From Flaccisagitta enflata (lineage: Eukaryota > Chaetognatha > Sagittoidea > Aphragmophora), in the NCBI GenBank assembly GCA_965153355.1, contig OZ231126.1:33480001-33544000 (forward strand): DNA of 64,000 nt. The letters are read 5' to 3'. A program made the position numbers and the translations under genes. The notes under the pieces are model-generated. The model did no database searches and was not told where the DNA came from. It saw nothing but the letters and a program-made list of their open reading frames with translations. Of this stretch, positions 1 to 11,287 are shown one piece after another (the stretch's first letter is position 1; each line of letters begins with the position of its first letter).

Positions 1-51
1 GGCATATATTTTTCAATGATATCTGCTGACGTCAGCAACCGCCTATATAAC

Positions 52-52
<1 letters not shown>

Positions 53-138
<86 letters not shown>

Positions 139-146
139 TACACACA
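53..146. repeat. (AC)n microsatellite
   Basis: Nearly pure CA dinucleotide run ending in a short CACGCATACACACA tail. The rest of 1-390 is unremarkable AT-rich sequence with no gene visible. Confidence 0.95.
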
Positions 147-522
147 TGACAAAGGATCAAAAGCCATGAAAGTCAAGATATTATTTGCATATTGCAATCA
201 TATGATGAATAAGATTTATATTCTCTGTCATTTAGTCAATTAGAGTTGAAATCATAACTTAAACTAAATGTTTGTTTATAAAGATACAAAGAAAAACCTT
301 TCTGGTCGTTTTAAAGTAATCAACATCATTTTGAGTTCTATGTACCTTACCGTGGATCAGATTTATATGGATAAATCAAAAACTGAAAAATCACCTATTG
401 GGTGCTCGGTCGCCAACTTAGCTACTAGGTAGCTAAATTTAGCTACTTCAGAGGGGTGTTAGCTACTAAAAAAGTTATTTAGTTACTAGTTACTAATTTA
501 GCTATTGATAAAGATGCCAAGT

Positions 523-552
523 TATTTCTCTCTCTCTCTCTTTCTCTTTCTT

Positions 553-584
<32 letters not shown>

Positions 585-597
585 CTTCTCTTTCTCT

Positions 598-656
<59 letters not shown>

Positions 657-700
657 CTCAGTCTCTCTGTCTCTTTTTGTATTTCTCTCTCCATGTATCT
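523..700. repeat. CT-rich (TC)n/(TTTCTC)n microsatellite
   Basis: Pyrimidine run of CT dinucleotides with TTTCTC interruptions. It produces spurious Ser/Leu-rich and Arg/Glu-rich open frames that are not genes. Confidence 0.95.
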
Positions 701-715
701 TTTTCATTTTGTTTT

Positions 716-903
716 TTGAGTTGTGGACACGCAACTTAAGGCTTTGTCCATCCATCAGTTGGTCCATCCATTGGTGTCCGTCCATCAGTTGGTCCATCCA
801 TTGGTGTGTAGAGGGGAGTTGGGGTGGGGTTGGGGTGAGGCTGGGGGATGGATACCGCTGCCCACCTATCCGCAACAATATTGTGACCTCGCGTCACTTG
901 TTC
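716..903 (+). mobile_element. Short hairpin-headed element (complete copy)
   Basis: Head GAGTTGTGGACACGCAACTT, AAGGCTTTGTCCATCCATC, a G-rich GGGGTTGGGGTGAGG stretch, CTGCCCACCTATCCGCAAC and terminal GTGACCTCGCGTCACTTG. It lies inside the 391-1580 inverted-repeat block. Confidence 0.75.
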
Positions 904-980
904 TTACACTATCTCTCTCTCTCTCTCTCTTTTAAACATGCAACTCACAGATCTGCTGTTTTGCTATTGAGCATTAGGGT

Positions 981-1306
981 GACTGAAAATATGGTTATAT
1001 TTGAATCTGGTCTCCCTCGCGGGAGAAATGAGACCATTTCCATCACAGATGATAACCCTAAAATCTGGTGGCAATCAAATGAAGTTTACTCATGGCCGCA
1101 ACCCCCCTCATTTCCCATAGAACATGTACAGGAAAGAATTTGGCCTATGTAGCTTCCTATCTTTTATAAAGGGAATGGGGTGGGGTTGCGGCCATAAGTA
1201 AACTTTGTCTAATCATCTCATGATTTTAGAGTTACCATCTATGATGGAAATGGTCACATTTCTCCTGCGAGGAAGACCAGATTCGGAGTTGACCATATTT
1301 TAAGTC
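981..1306. mobile_element. 326-bp palindromic (foldback/MITE-like) element
   Basis: The left arm starting GACTGAAAATATGG is mirrored by a right arm ending CCATATTTTAAGTC. Complementarity runs almost to the centre near 1144, including a mirrored ATGGCCGCAACCCC block at about 1093 and 1186. No transposase is present. No convincing target-site duplication was seen, so the family is unassigned. Confidence 0.75.
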
Positions 1307-1734
1307 AATCTGTTGAACATTGAACTCCATATTAGACATGTCAAATATTATAGACTTTTTTGTGTGATTTATTCCATGTAACTTAATTGTTGGATCTTTA
1401 TATCAGTGATTGTTAAATCATTCCTTTACTTATCCATATGATATATAAGTGAGTTATTTAACATGGTTTGGATACTAATTTAGATAATAGCGAAAAAACT
1501 TAGCTACTTTTTAGATACCTGGAGAGGGTCAGACAGCTACTTGGACCCTTAAGGTGTTGGCGACCAAGATTGGGTGAGATTCATCTGAGGATAGATGAAC
1601 CGAATTTTGAGCTGTTGATAGACTAGCAGGCCAGGTGGCCGAGCTGATTTCAAACTGATAGCCAATCACTCCCAAGGTTCCCCTGGTGTTATATGATGTG
1701 TTTTTGAACATAAGTGAGCAAGCTTACTTTTGAG

Positions 1735-1868
1735 ATAATTCTTTCTTTCTTTCTCTCTTTTTTCTTTTTCTTTTGATATCTATTTCTTTCTTTTCTTTTT
1801 TTTTTTTGCTCTTTCTTTTAGTTCTTTCTTTCATTCTTTTCTCTCTTCTTTCGCTCTTCTCTCTTTTT
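1735..1868. repeat. Pyrimidine-rich (TTTC)n tract
   Basis: Run of CTTT/TTTC units just outside the left terminal repeat of the 1869-2433 element. Low-complexity only. Confidence 0.85.
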
Positions 1869-2433
1869 GGGCAGCGGCCCCGAAGGGGACGATGTCCTGT
1901 AGAACACAGGGGACTTTCGTTTGTTCGTTTGTCCGTTCGTCCCCCCCCCCTCATTGAGCCCCTCAGGCCACAAATCTGATCTCTCAGGCCTCAAATCTGA
2001 CCTCTCAGACCTCAAATCTGACCTCTCAGGCCTCAAATCTGACCTCTCAGGGCTCAAATCCAGCCTCTCGGGCCTCAAATCCAGCCTCTCAGGCCTCAAA
2101 TCCAGCCTCGCAGGCCTCAAGTCCAGCCTCTCAGGTCTCTAATCCAGCCTCTCAGGCCTCAAATCCAGCCTCTCAGGCCTCAAATCCAGCCTCTCAGGCC
2201 TCAAATCCAGCCTCTCAGATCTCAAACCTGGCCTCCCAGGCCTCAAATCCAAATTCTCAGGGCCAGCTATCTCAAGCTTCCGATTGACATTCTCAGGCCT
2301 TACATCAGCCTTCTTAGACCTCAGTTAAGGCTCTTGAAGGCCTTCAGTCAGCATCTCATCCTCTTCTTGAGGCAGGAAAAACTAAATTCCCCCTGTGTTC
2401 TACAGGACATTGTCCCCTTCGGGGCCGCTGCCC
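1869..2433. mobile_element. TIR element carrying a ~21-bp internal minisatellite
   Basis: The two ends are 44-bp, nearly perfect inverted repeats at 1869-1912 and 2390-2433. Each begins with the GC palindrome GGGCAGCGGCCCCGAAGGGG and continues inward to a CCTGTAGAACACAGGGG stretch. Between them, about 1960-2340 is an array of about eighteen degenerate 21-bp units of the form CCTCTCAGGCCTCAAATCCAG. The same head sequence recurs at 9057, 23-25 kb, 54.5 kb and 62.97-63.55 kb, so this is a repeated element family. It has no coding capacity and would be non-autonomous. Confidence 0.8.
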
Positions 2434-2706
2434 TGCTTCCCCTCACTTCAATCGACAATCACTCAAAGCAGGGCAACGGGTATCGCTGACCACATATTGC
2501 CCTTGGGCGACCTGTTTCCTCTCTCTTCTCACTTCTCTCTTCTTCTCCATCTTCACCCTCTTCTTTTTCTTTTTTTTTTCTTCTTCTACTGCACTGTAAG
2601 CTGCCGACAAGGCCTCTGTCCTGCCGAGTAGCGGCGCTACCCGCTAATCCAAAATCTATATGCCTGCAGTCTGTGCCAAATTTCAACCCTCCCATTGCAT
2701 TTTTGT

Positions 2707-2737
2707 CCGCGACGGAATACCATTCCGACGCGGACTA
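2707..2737. repeat. 31-bp near-perfect palindrome next to GTC/GTT repeats
   Basis: GTCCGCGACGG pairs with CCGACGCGGAC around a central GAATACCATTC. It is followed by a short GTCGTC/GTT trinucleotide run at 2756-2792. It resembles the hairpin heads of the short element family found elsewhere in the window. Apart from a pyrimidine tract at 2515-2590, 2434-2905 holds nothing else recognisable. Confidence 0.6.
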
Positions 2738-2905
2738 TAATTAGAGGCGGGTGGGTGTCGTCGTCGTCGTTGTTGTCGTCGTCGTCGTTGTCCACACTTT
2801 TAAAAATGGGCTAACTTTTGAACGCCTTGACCGATTTGCTTCATATTTGGAGGGAAGTTGTACTAGGGTAAGCCGCTTTACATCCTATGCGTATGTCATG
2901 ATCTG

Positions 2906-3802
2906 ACCCACCCAACCGGCCCAACCAGCCTACCAGCCTAAAAGTGAAAAACGTGCATAACTTCGGCATTTTTCAACCGATTTGGTTGAAACTTGGTATG
3001 TAGTCTCTAAATGGAAGGACTCAACATATGTATTTGATCTGTACAGATTTTAGCATGTTAACCGGCCAAACCGGCCTACCACCCAACCAGCCTACCAGCC
3101 TAAAAGCGAAAAACGTGCACAACTTCGTCATTTTTCAACCAATTTGGTTGAAACTCGGTATGTAGTCTCTAAATGAAAGAACTCAACATATGTATTTGAA
3201 TTGTAAAGGTTTTAGCATGCTAACCGGCCAAACCAGCCTACCAGCCTAAAAGTTAAAAATGTGCATAACTTTGGCATTTTTCAACCGATTTGGTTGAAAC
3301 TTGGTATTTAGTCACTAAATGGAAGGACTCAACATATGTATTTGAATTGTATAGATTTTAGCATGCTAACCGGTCAAACCAGCCTACCACCCAACTAGCC
3401 TACCAGCCTAAAAGTGAAAAATGTGCATAACTCTGGCATTTTTCAACCGATTTGGTTGAAACTTGGTATGTAGTCTCTAAATGGAAGGACTCAACATATG
3501 TATTTGATCTGTACAGATTTTAGCATGTTAACTGGCCAAACCGGCCTACCACCCAACCAGCCTACCAGCCTAAAAGCGAAAAACGTGCATAACTTCTGCA
3601 TTTTTCAACCGATATGGTTGAAACTTGGTATGTAGTCTCTTAATGGAAGGAATCAACATATGTATCTAAATTGTATAGATTTTAGCATGCTAACCGGCCA
3701 AACCAGCCTACCATCCAACTACCCTCCCATCCAACTACCCTCCACCCAACTAGCCTACCAGCCTAAAAGTGAAAAATGTGCATAACTTTGGCATTTTTCA
3801 AC
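2906..3802. repeat. ~162-bp tandem repeat, five to six units
   Basis: The segment TTTTTCAACCGATTTGG recurs at about 2969, 3131, 3277, 3439, 3601 and 3793, so the spacing is mostly 162 bp (one 146-bp and one 192-bp interval). Each unit also carries ACTCAACATATGTATTTGA and TTTTAGCATG, joined by ACCAGCCTACCAGCCTAAAAG. A diverged unit may lie at 2800-2900. The last unit runs directly into the 13-bp satellite. Confidence 0.9.
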
Positions 3803-4634
3803 CGACAATGTCATTTGATAATGTCATTTGACAATGTCGTTTGACAATGTCTTTTGCCAATGTCGCTTGACAATGTCGTTTGACAATGTTGTTTGACAAT
3901 GTCGTTTGACAATGTCGTTTGGCAATGTCATTTGACAATGTCGTTTGACAATGTCGTTTGACAATGTCGTTTGACAATGTCGTTTGACAATGTCGTTTGA
4001 CAATGTCGTTTGACAATGTCGTTTGACAATGTCGTTTGACAATGTCGTTTGACAATGTCGTTTGACAATGTCGTTTGACAACGTCGTTTGACAACGTCGT
4101 TTGACAACGTCGTTTGACAACGTCGTTTGACAACGTCGTTTGACAACGTCGTTTGACAACGTCGTTTGACAACATCGTTTGACAACGTCGTTTGACAACG
4201 TCGTTTGACAACGTCGTTTGACAACGTCGTTTGACAACGTCGTTTGACAACGTCGTTTGACAACGTCGTTTGACAACGTCGTTTGACAACGTCGTTTGAC
4301 AACGTCGTTTGACAACGCCATAATACAACGCCATATTACAACGCCATATTACAACGCCGTATTACAACGCCGTATTACAACGCCGTATAACAGCGCCGTA
4401 TTACAACGTCGTATTACAGCGCCGTATTACAGCGCCGTATTACAACGCCGTATTACAACGCTGTATTACAACGCCGTATTACAACGCCGTATTACAACGC
4501 CGTATTACAACGCCGTAGTACAACGCAGTAGTACAACGCCGTATGAAAACTCCATATTACAACGCCGTTTGACACCGCCGTTTGACACCGCCGTCTGACC
4601 ACGCCGTTTGACAACGCCGTTTGACAACGCCGAT
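3803..4634. repeat. 13-bp satellite with a graded change of unit
   Basis: The unit is GACAATGTCGTTT at 3803-4078, then GACAACGTCGTTT to about 4310, then ACAACGCCGTATT to about 4560, then TTTGACAACGCCG at the end. The period is 13 bp, so repeat-coded peptides appear in every minus-strand frame; they are not genes. Confidence 0.95.
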
Positions 4635-5291
4635 TGTCCCCATACTCTTTCAAGATTTTTATCCTCAAATTTGATCATTTTTCCAGCTCTAATTTTGTCA
4701 GGGGTGTTAGATGCTTTGTTTAAGGGTTAGGCTAGGGTGTGTGTGGATTGGTAGCCCCTGCTATCTAGGAAATAGATATCTGTCCACCTAAGAATTCATG
4801 TCATTTATTGACACACAATCAGGTATATCAGCTGATTGCAAATCAATAAAAAATAGATATATGCTCCCTCTGATTCAATTGCCACCACCATTAACCAGTG
4901 TACAATTTGAAAGAGTTTCTGCAAGTACATTGGAGTGATTGCTTCCAGCATTTTTGCGTGATAAAATTGTATCCCCCTTTCTTCATCTTTGAGTGATCAT
5001 AACTTTTAATGGCTGGGCTGATTTTGTTGCGCAAAAATACAAAAAGATGCCTCTTGAAAAACTTTTCAGTTTGGGCACCAACTTTTTGTCAATTCATCAA
5101 AAAACAAAGCAGTTATCAATTTTTTAATGATAAAGATTAACTGTCAAAAAATCAAATTAAGGAACCTTCAAAAGGAATGATTTCTTTCAAAGTATGATAA
5201 CTTTTATACGCATTGAGATAGCAGGATGCGGTTTGCATAGATGGCTTGCAAATTTGAAGAGCTTAATTTTTATCATTCTAAGTCAGGAAGT
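4635..5291. other. Gene-free AT-rich spacer
   Basis: I see no ORF of interest, RNA gene or repeat here. The two short plus-strand frames near 5194 and 5442 have no recognisable domain and low-complexity composition. Confidence 0.5.
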
Positions 5292-5542
5292 CTGCACGCG
5301 ACTTATAGGTGTTGGCCTTGTTTTTTCTCCATCACGCAACGCATCTGTCGGCAAGAACAACAACAACCCTTTGTTTATGCAGAAAAAATGTTTTATTTTG
5401 CTCATGATTTTCATTGAAATTGGTACAGGCTAATTTAAGATATGTCCAAAATTGTGAAAGCCTCGCCCAAGAAAACACAATTAAAATTACCAAAAAAAAA
5501 AGAAACCTTTCAACTTAAAAAAGCGCCAAAAATAATATTTTT

Positions 5543-6314
5543 ACAGTATGTTTTTTTTTCGTTTGCAACATTACAGGACGGCACTAATCAGCCCTCAGGC
5601 CAGCGATTGACTTCTGCAACGGCTCATTTTGTAGGTAATAAGTGAGCATTTAATGATTTGTGACTTCTTGGACTTTTTTACAAGAATCTAATCCTCTAAA
5701 CACATAAGAGACAGACTGGGTCATGACCGAACTATCAAATAAACAAAATTTCCCACTTTAACGGTCTTTCTTTAAATTGCTTTCATTTCTGAATGGTTTG
5801 AGCCTCTGATCCCAGATTGGTCTCAAATGGAAGGTATTTTGAAGTAGTTTTTGGGATTTTTTTTAATTCAAGTATATTGTCGATATCCTGAGTAAGTTTT
5901 TTGAGTTGGGAGTCAATTCTTGAGCCATATCTTGTTAAAGGAGCCAATTTCTTGCAATCTTGGTGTGATTTTTTCATCAAAAAGTGCTTCTTTTTTTATT
6001 TTTCTTAAGACTGGTCTAAATTTGCAGTAATTTGGGACCAACCTGGCACTTTTTGTTCAATCCGGTCAGATAATAGAGCCATTTGAAGAAGGAATGTTCC
6101 TTTAAAAACCTGAAAAAATGGCCTTTTTCGCCTGTTTTGTCTAATGCTTCCTCGCCTTTGGCAGAGGTCAGGTTTTTGTCAAAAAGTCCAAGCTTAAAAA
6201 ATCATAAAATGCTCACTTATTATCTACAAAATGAGCCATTGCCGAAGTGGTTTGCATTCCAGGGGTCGAGCAATGTCGTCGTGTAATGTTACCAACAAAA
6301 AAAAAACATACCGT
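5543..6314. mobile_element. 772-bp imperfect palindrome
   Basis: The left arm starts ACAGTATGTTTTTTTTTCG and the right arm ends AAAAAACATACCGT. Long mirrored blocks include GGCTCATTTTGTAG / CTACAAAATGAGCC and AATAAGTGAGCATTT with its complement near 6211. Complementarity weakens toward the centre (about 5928). It is non-coding and resembles a foldback element. Confidence 0.65.
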
Positions 6315-6646
6315 ATGAATGATCTGATATTCATCAAAAAGTGTTGACAGTTACATACATCATATACGTAATCAAAACTATGAGCTACCTTTATAAGTCA
6401 GCCTTCAATGTTGTCTTCTTGTAACAATAAATGCGGACACTTTCCTATAAATCATGATCACTGTACAAAAGACGCATTCGATGAAATTACAAAGCTCCAC
6501 TGACAAATACTGCGCGTGAGATAGTCCTTTGAGAAACCGTTCTTGACATTCTAACCCTCTCCTGAACTGTTCTGCGAAATTCTGAAGAAGGAGGACTTCA
6601 TCCTGACATCGAGTATTATCTGACTTGTCGTGATAATCTTTATTAC

Positions 6647-7072
6647 TCAGGAAATGTTGAAAGATAACTTAAAAAGTTGGGAGGAAATTGTCACGGCCAT
6701 TAATCCAATGAGAAAAGAGTTGTTACCTCTGAGTTTCTTGTGAAAATTACAGCCTTGAATTAATGTGATGGTCATTCTTATTGTGTAATAGAAAAGCAAA
6801 AGAGTGACGATGGTACTCGATGCAATGACACTGATATTGATAAGACTTCTTTGAACTTCACCCGCGTTTATAGAAACCTCCACGGCTTCAAAGATGAATC
6901 GCCAAGTTAAGCTAATGAAGAATAAAGCCAGCATCTTCACCAACAATGATGTCAACTTGTATGTTCGCATTTTCATTTTGCAGACGCAACAAAATGATTC
7001 GTGGAATAGAAGCAGATTGATGGTTTCCTCGTATAAGCTAAGAAAGTCGGTCACTTTCCCAATGATGGGCAT
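6647..7072 (-). CDS. Unidentified 141-residue membrane-protein-like ORF
   Basis: I do not recognise this protein. The conceptual product has three hydrophobic stretches long enough to span a membrane: roughly residues 43-64, 78-101 and 116-139. A Cys/Lys-rich segment (CCVCKMK) precedes the first. The size and irregular composition differ from the repeat-coded frames around it. It could be an exon or remnant of a multi-pass receptor, or simply a chance frame. It lies inside the inverted-pair interval 5292-7325, next to the 772-bp palindrome. No splice structure could be confirmed. Confidence 0.25.
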   Translation of the reverse strand: MPIIGKVTDFLSLYEETINLLLFHESFCCVCKMKMRTYKLTSLLVKMLALFFISLTWRFIFEAVEVSINAGEVQRSLINISVIASSTIVTLLLFYYTIRMTITLIQGCNFHKKLRGNNSFLIGLMAVTISSQLFKLSFNIS

Positions 7073-7397
7073 CTGTGTTAGGAATGTTTACAGATCGCTG
7101 GTGACAGTCACATTAGTATGGGCGAATTGGGCCACGGGACCTGTTGAAAATTCTTGTCTTCATTCAGCGAAATTCGCACTTGCGACATGCCAAACCCTGT
7201 GTAATCTAGCACATTTTGCATGTGCACATGCCAAATACACTTATACATGTGTTATGGCAATGATTAAGCACACGTAGGAGGCAATATAAGTCGAAACAAG
7301 GCCAACACCTATAGGTCGCGTGCAGGACAAAAATAACTGAACTGACCTAACTCGTTATTGTATCTTTTTATCAAAAATCAGACTTTAACGCAACCCA

Positions 7398-8040
7398 AAA
7401 CACCCAAACCAGACTCAAACCAGACTCAAACGTGACTCAAACGAGACTCAAACCAGACTCAAACCAGACTCAAACGAGACTCAAACCAGAATTAAACCAG
7501 ACCGAAAACAGACCTAAATCAGACATAAACCAGACATAAACCAGACATAAACCAGACATAAACCAGATTTAAGCCAGACTCAAACCAGACTCAAACCAGA
7601 CTCAATCCAGACTCAAACCAAACTCAAACCAGACTCAAACCAGACTCAAACCAGACTCAAACCAGACTTAAACCAGACTTAAACCAGGCTCAAACCAGGC
7701 TCAAACCAGGCTCAAACCAGGCTCAAACCAGGCTCAAACCAGACTCAAACCAGACTCAAACCAGACTCAAACCAGACTCAAACCAGACTCAAATCAGAAT
7801 GAAACCAAACCAAAACCAGACCAAAACCAGACCGAAACCAGACCTAAATCAGACCTAAATCAAACATAAACCAGACAAAAACCAGACATACACCAGACCC
7901 AAACCAGACCTAACCCAGACCTAAACCAGACTTTAACCAGACTTAAACCATACTTAAACCAGACTTAAACCAGACTTAAACCAGACTTAAACCAGACTTA
8001 AACCATACTTAAACCATACTTATCTTTAATATCATTTTAA
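7398..8040. repeat. 11-bp satellite (AACCAGACTCA)n
   Basis: Degenerate 11-bp units with variants ACCAGGCTCAA, ACCAGACATAA and ACCAGACTTAA in local blocks. It passes directly into a 14-bp array. Confidence 0.92.
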
Positions 8041-8332
8041 CCAGCAGACTTAAACCAGCAGACTTAAACCATTAAACCAGCAGACTTAAACCATTAGATT
8101 TAAACCAGCAGACTTAAACCAGCAGACTGAAACCAGCAGATTTAAACCAGCAGACTTTAACCAGCAGACTTAACCCATTAGATTTAAACCAGCAGACTTA
8201 ACCAGAAGATTTAAACCAGCAGATTTAAACCAGCAGACTTTATCCATCAGACTTTACCCAGCAGCCTTTAACCAGCAGACTTTAACCAGCAGACTTAAAC
8301 CAGCAGACTTTAACCAGCAGACTGTAACCAAA
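8041..8332. repeat. 14-bp satellite (CCAGCAGACTTAAA)n
   Basis: Fourteen-bp units with CAGATTTAAA and CATTAGATTTAAAC variants. The reverse complement of this array reappears at 63883-64000. Confidence 0.9.
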
Positions 8333-8985
8333 AATGACCAAAAATGACCAAAAATGACCAAAAATGACCAAAATGACCAAAAATAACCAAAAAGGACCAA
8401 AATTGACCAAAATGACGAACAATGATCAAAATGACCAAAAATGACCAAAAATGACCGAAAATGACAAAAAATGACCAAAAATGACCAAAAATGACCAAAA
8501 TTGACCAAAAATGACCAAAATGACCAAAATGACCAAAATGACCAAAAATGACCAAAAATGACCAAAAATGGCCAAAAATGACCAAAATGACCAAAATGAC
8601 CAAAATGACCAAAAATGACCAAAAATGACCAAAAATGACCAAAATGACCAAAAATGACCAAAAATGACCAAAAATGACCAAAAATGACCAAAAATGACCA
8701 AAAATGACCAAAAATGACCAAAATGACCCAAAATGACCAAAATGACCAAAATGACCAAAAATGACCAAATATTTCCAAAAATCACCAAAATGACCAAAAT
8801 GACCAAAATGACCAAAATGACCAAAATGACCAAAATGACCAAAGATGACCAAAAATTACCAAAAATTATCAAAAATGATCAAAAATGACCAAAATGACCA
8901 AAATGACCAAAAATAACCAAAAATGACCAAAATTGACGAAAAATGACCAAAAATGACTAACAATGATCAAAATGACCAATAGTCG
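8333..8985. repeat. 10/11-bp satellite (TGACCAAAA)n
   Basis: Mixed 10- and 11-bp units TGACCAAAA and TGACCAAAAA. Minus-strand frames give FGHFWSFLVI-type repeats, which are artefacts. The same satellite occurs at 25170-26030, 62076-62968 and 63625-63882. Confidence 0.93.
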
Positions 8986-9092
8986 CAAAAGCGTTAGGTG
9001 GTCAGCGGTACCCGTTGCCCCTATGTGAACTTATGTGGGTGTGTGGTGGTTAGAGGGGCAGCGGCCCCGAAGGGGCCGATGACCTATGCTGT
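8986..9092. mobile_element. Satellite junction plus GC-palindrome element end
   Basis: A junction segment (AGTCGCAAAAGCGTTAG, then GTGGTCAGCGGTACCCGTTG) is followed by GGCAGCGGCCCCGAAGGGG and GATGACCTATGCT. The same segment is present in reverse complement at 63505-63633, and a fragment occurs near 53176. The matching second terminal repeat is not obvious here, so the copy may be truncated. 9093-9555 holds nothing recognisable. Confidence 0.65.
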
Positions 9093-9553
9093 TTTTTTTT
9101 TGTTTTTGGTTAAATTAACATTGTTTTTTTTTTTTATAAAAAAACAAATCGTTAAAGAAAATCATGTCTTTCTCATTACATCATGGGGATGACGTTGATG
9201 ATGGTAACTAGAGTCATCATGACGAGAACATTAACTATGACAACGGTTACAGCATCATTGATAATGACGAATATATGAATGAAATTTAACTTGATGTCAG
9301 AGGGAAGGAAAAAATAAGTGCCAAAGAAATCATCCCCTGAAAAGCCTTTGTACTATGTTAGTTACAACTTAGTACAACCGACCAGCATCCAAAAAAAATT
9401 TCAAAAACCATAAAAGCGATATAACAACATGTAATTTGTTTTTTTGTTGGCGAATGTATGCGTTCAACGCAATGACGTGCCCAATTGAGCAAGTTCGTCA
9501 ACATGTCAGCAAGTAAAACGTAGACAATCATAAAACAAGGTTTGTCCGTGAAT

Positions 9554-9556
<3 letters not shown>

Positions 9557-9635
<79 letters not shown>

Positions 9636-9718
9636 TGTATGTGCGTGTTTATGTAATTGCGCGTGCGCGTGCGTGCGTGTACGTGCACATGTGCGTGCTC
9701 GCGTATTTGTGTTTGTGC

Positions 9719-9759
<41 letters not shown>

Positions 9760-9799
9760 TGTGTGTGTGTCTGTGTGTGTGTGTGTGTTGTGTGGTGTT

Positions 9800-9877
<78 letters not shown>

Positions 9878-9925
9878 GGTGTGTGTGTGTGTGTTGGTGT
9901 GTGTGTGTGTGTGTGTGTGTTGTCA
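9557..9925. repeat. (GA)n then (GT)n microsatellites
   Basis: GA dinucleotides at 9557-9633, a GCGTGCGTG-rich transition, and GT dinucleotides at about 9717-9925. Long frames in both directions are repeat artefacts. Confidence 0.97.
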
Positions 9926-9966
9926 TTGTCAATTAGCGCTTTAGTCGATACGCTGCTTACATAGTG

Positions 9967-10566
9967 ACCGGGTCATTAGCCTGAGATGCTGGATTATGTT
10001 AAGCTTTTAATCCGAGTAATTATTCTGACCAATTGTATAGATTGTATAGATTGACATTTTTTGTGTGAAAAATTCATGAACCTGGGTCCAGTGGTTTGGA
10101 TTTTAAATAACTTTTACGAAAACAGTTCCTATCTGCCACAGACCCCATTTGCTTTTGAAATGAAAGAATTGGGCATTTTCACTTTGCACTTATTTTGCAA
10201 CATTTTGATACAGGGACACAAAGGTGGTCTTGAATGAAAGATGAATTGATCAGCTTATGAACCTCTATCAAATCATCTTTCATTCTGGACTGATTTTGTA
10301 TTTCCAGCTCAAAAAATGAAGAAAAGATGCAAATTTGAAAATGCACTCTCTGACAAATTTTTATCGAAAATTCTGATAGTGAGAGAAGATTAGTTTTTAC
10401 TTCAAAAGCTTATAAAATCCAAACCACTTGACGTAGGATGATGAAATTTTAGAACAGAAAATGTCTATGTACACTCTTTAAGAGGCAACTAAGTAGAAAT
10501 TCGAGTTCCATGGCTTCTCTGAGTAAAAGCTTAAAAGAATACGGCATCTCAGGCTGATGACCCGGT
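9967..10566. mobile_element. 600-bp palindrome upstream of the Helentron gene
   Basis: The left end ACCGGGTCATTAGCCTGAGA is mirrored by the right end, which closes TCAGGCTGATGACCCGGT. Further mirrored blocks include CAGTGGTTTGGATTTTA near 10088 with its complement near 10416, and GAATGAAAGATGAATTGAT near 10232 with its complement near 10268. The arms stay complementary to the centre (about 10262). No coding capacity and no clear target-site duplication. It ends about 720 bp before the large coding frame. Confidence 0.8.
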
Positions 10567-10906
10567 AGCAATCAGATGCATTTTGCTTCAGATGTTTTAA
10601 GATATTTGAATGACATACTAATTACATAGATTGGTTGGTTGATGCGCCATTTTGTCGGTCTATTTATGGGGAAAAGAGGCACCAAAGAAACCGACCTCTG
10701 TAAAAACGCTGTACCTAGTTCGGTAAAAATCAGTACAGTCGCACAAAAAGAATTTCAGTGCCAAAAATGTAAAAAGAAATCTGCTGGTAATAAAGGGTGT
10801 AAGTGCATGTGTTGGTTGTTGCATGTGTGTCTATGAGTGTGTATGAGTGTGTATGAGTGTGTTTGTGTGTTAGTGTGTTTGTGTGTTTGTGTGTTAGTGT
10901 GTTAGT

Positions 10907-11085
<179 letters not shown>

Positions 11086-11287
11086 GAAGATAATGAAAAG
11101 ACTTATTCACAACAGAAATTTTTTTATCTAGATTTATTCTACTTTATGCTTGTGGTTTCACCATTTCAGATCATGTAACGTGGTTATCTTGGCAGTTCTT
11201 GGGATCAGTGGATTCAAAAGCTTCCTTCATAAAGAAAATCAGGTCATGTTGGTAGTCTGTTGAAGTGTCTAGAAGACCTGGTTTAAG

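Larger units (their letters stand above)
391..1580. repeat. Block bounded by imperfect inverted repeats
   Basis: The left edge (about 391-500: TCACCTATTGGGTGCTCGG, then a TCGCCAAC core and TAGCTAC motifs) pairs with the reverse complement of about 1490-1580 (TCACCCAATCTTGGTCGCC, then AAGTAGCT). Inside lie a CT-rich microsatellite, a short hairpin-headed element copy (716-903) and a separate palindrome (981-1306). It looks like a degenerate terminal-inverted-repeat element with later insertions. No coding gene is supported. Confidence 0.5.
5292..7325. mobile_element. 2-kb interval closed by an inward-facing 32-bp inverted pair
   Basis: Positions 5292-5323 (GCACGCGACTTATAGG, then TGTTGGCCTTGTTT) match the reverse complement of 7294-7325 at 31 of 32 bases. 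The same terminal sequence closes a short element near 30121-30160, so these are two copies of one element end facing each other. The interval contains a 772-bp palindrome and a small minus-strand ORF. It may be one composite element or two neighbouring element ends. Confidence 0.55.

Noticed and set aside
3798-4334. CQTTLSNDVVKRR-repeat frames
   Set aside because: The 13-bp satellite generates them in all three minus frames at once.
8254-8872. FGHFWSFLVI-repeat proteins, also at 25.5-26 kb and 62-64 kb
   Set aside because: Translation of the TGACCAAAA satellite. The apparent hydrophobic, membrane-like character is an artefact of the 10/11-bp repeat.
9542-9964. Cys/Val-rich and Glu/Arg-rich frames over microsatellites (also 505-1152, 10907-11178, 55313-55781, 58808-59250)
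   Set aside because: They translate GA, GT or TTG microsatellites and have no non-repetitive domain.
10639-10836. 65-codon frame with a Cys-rich CQKCKKK segment upstream of the Helentron
   Set aside because: The Cys pattern matches no known finger and the end runs into a GTGTATGAGT repeat; too short to support.
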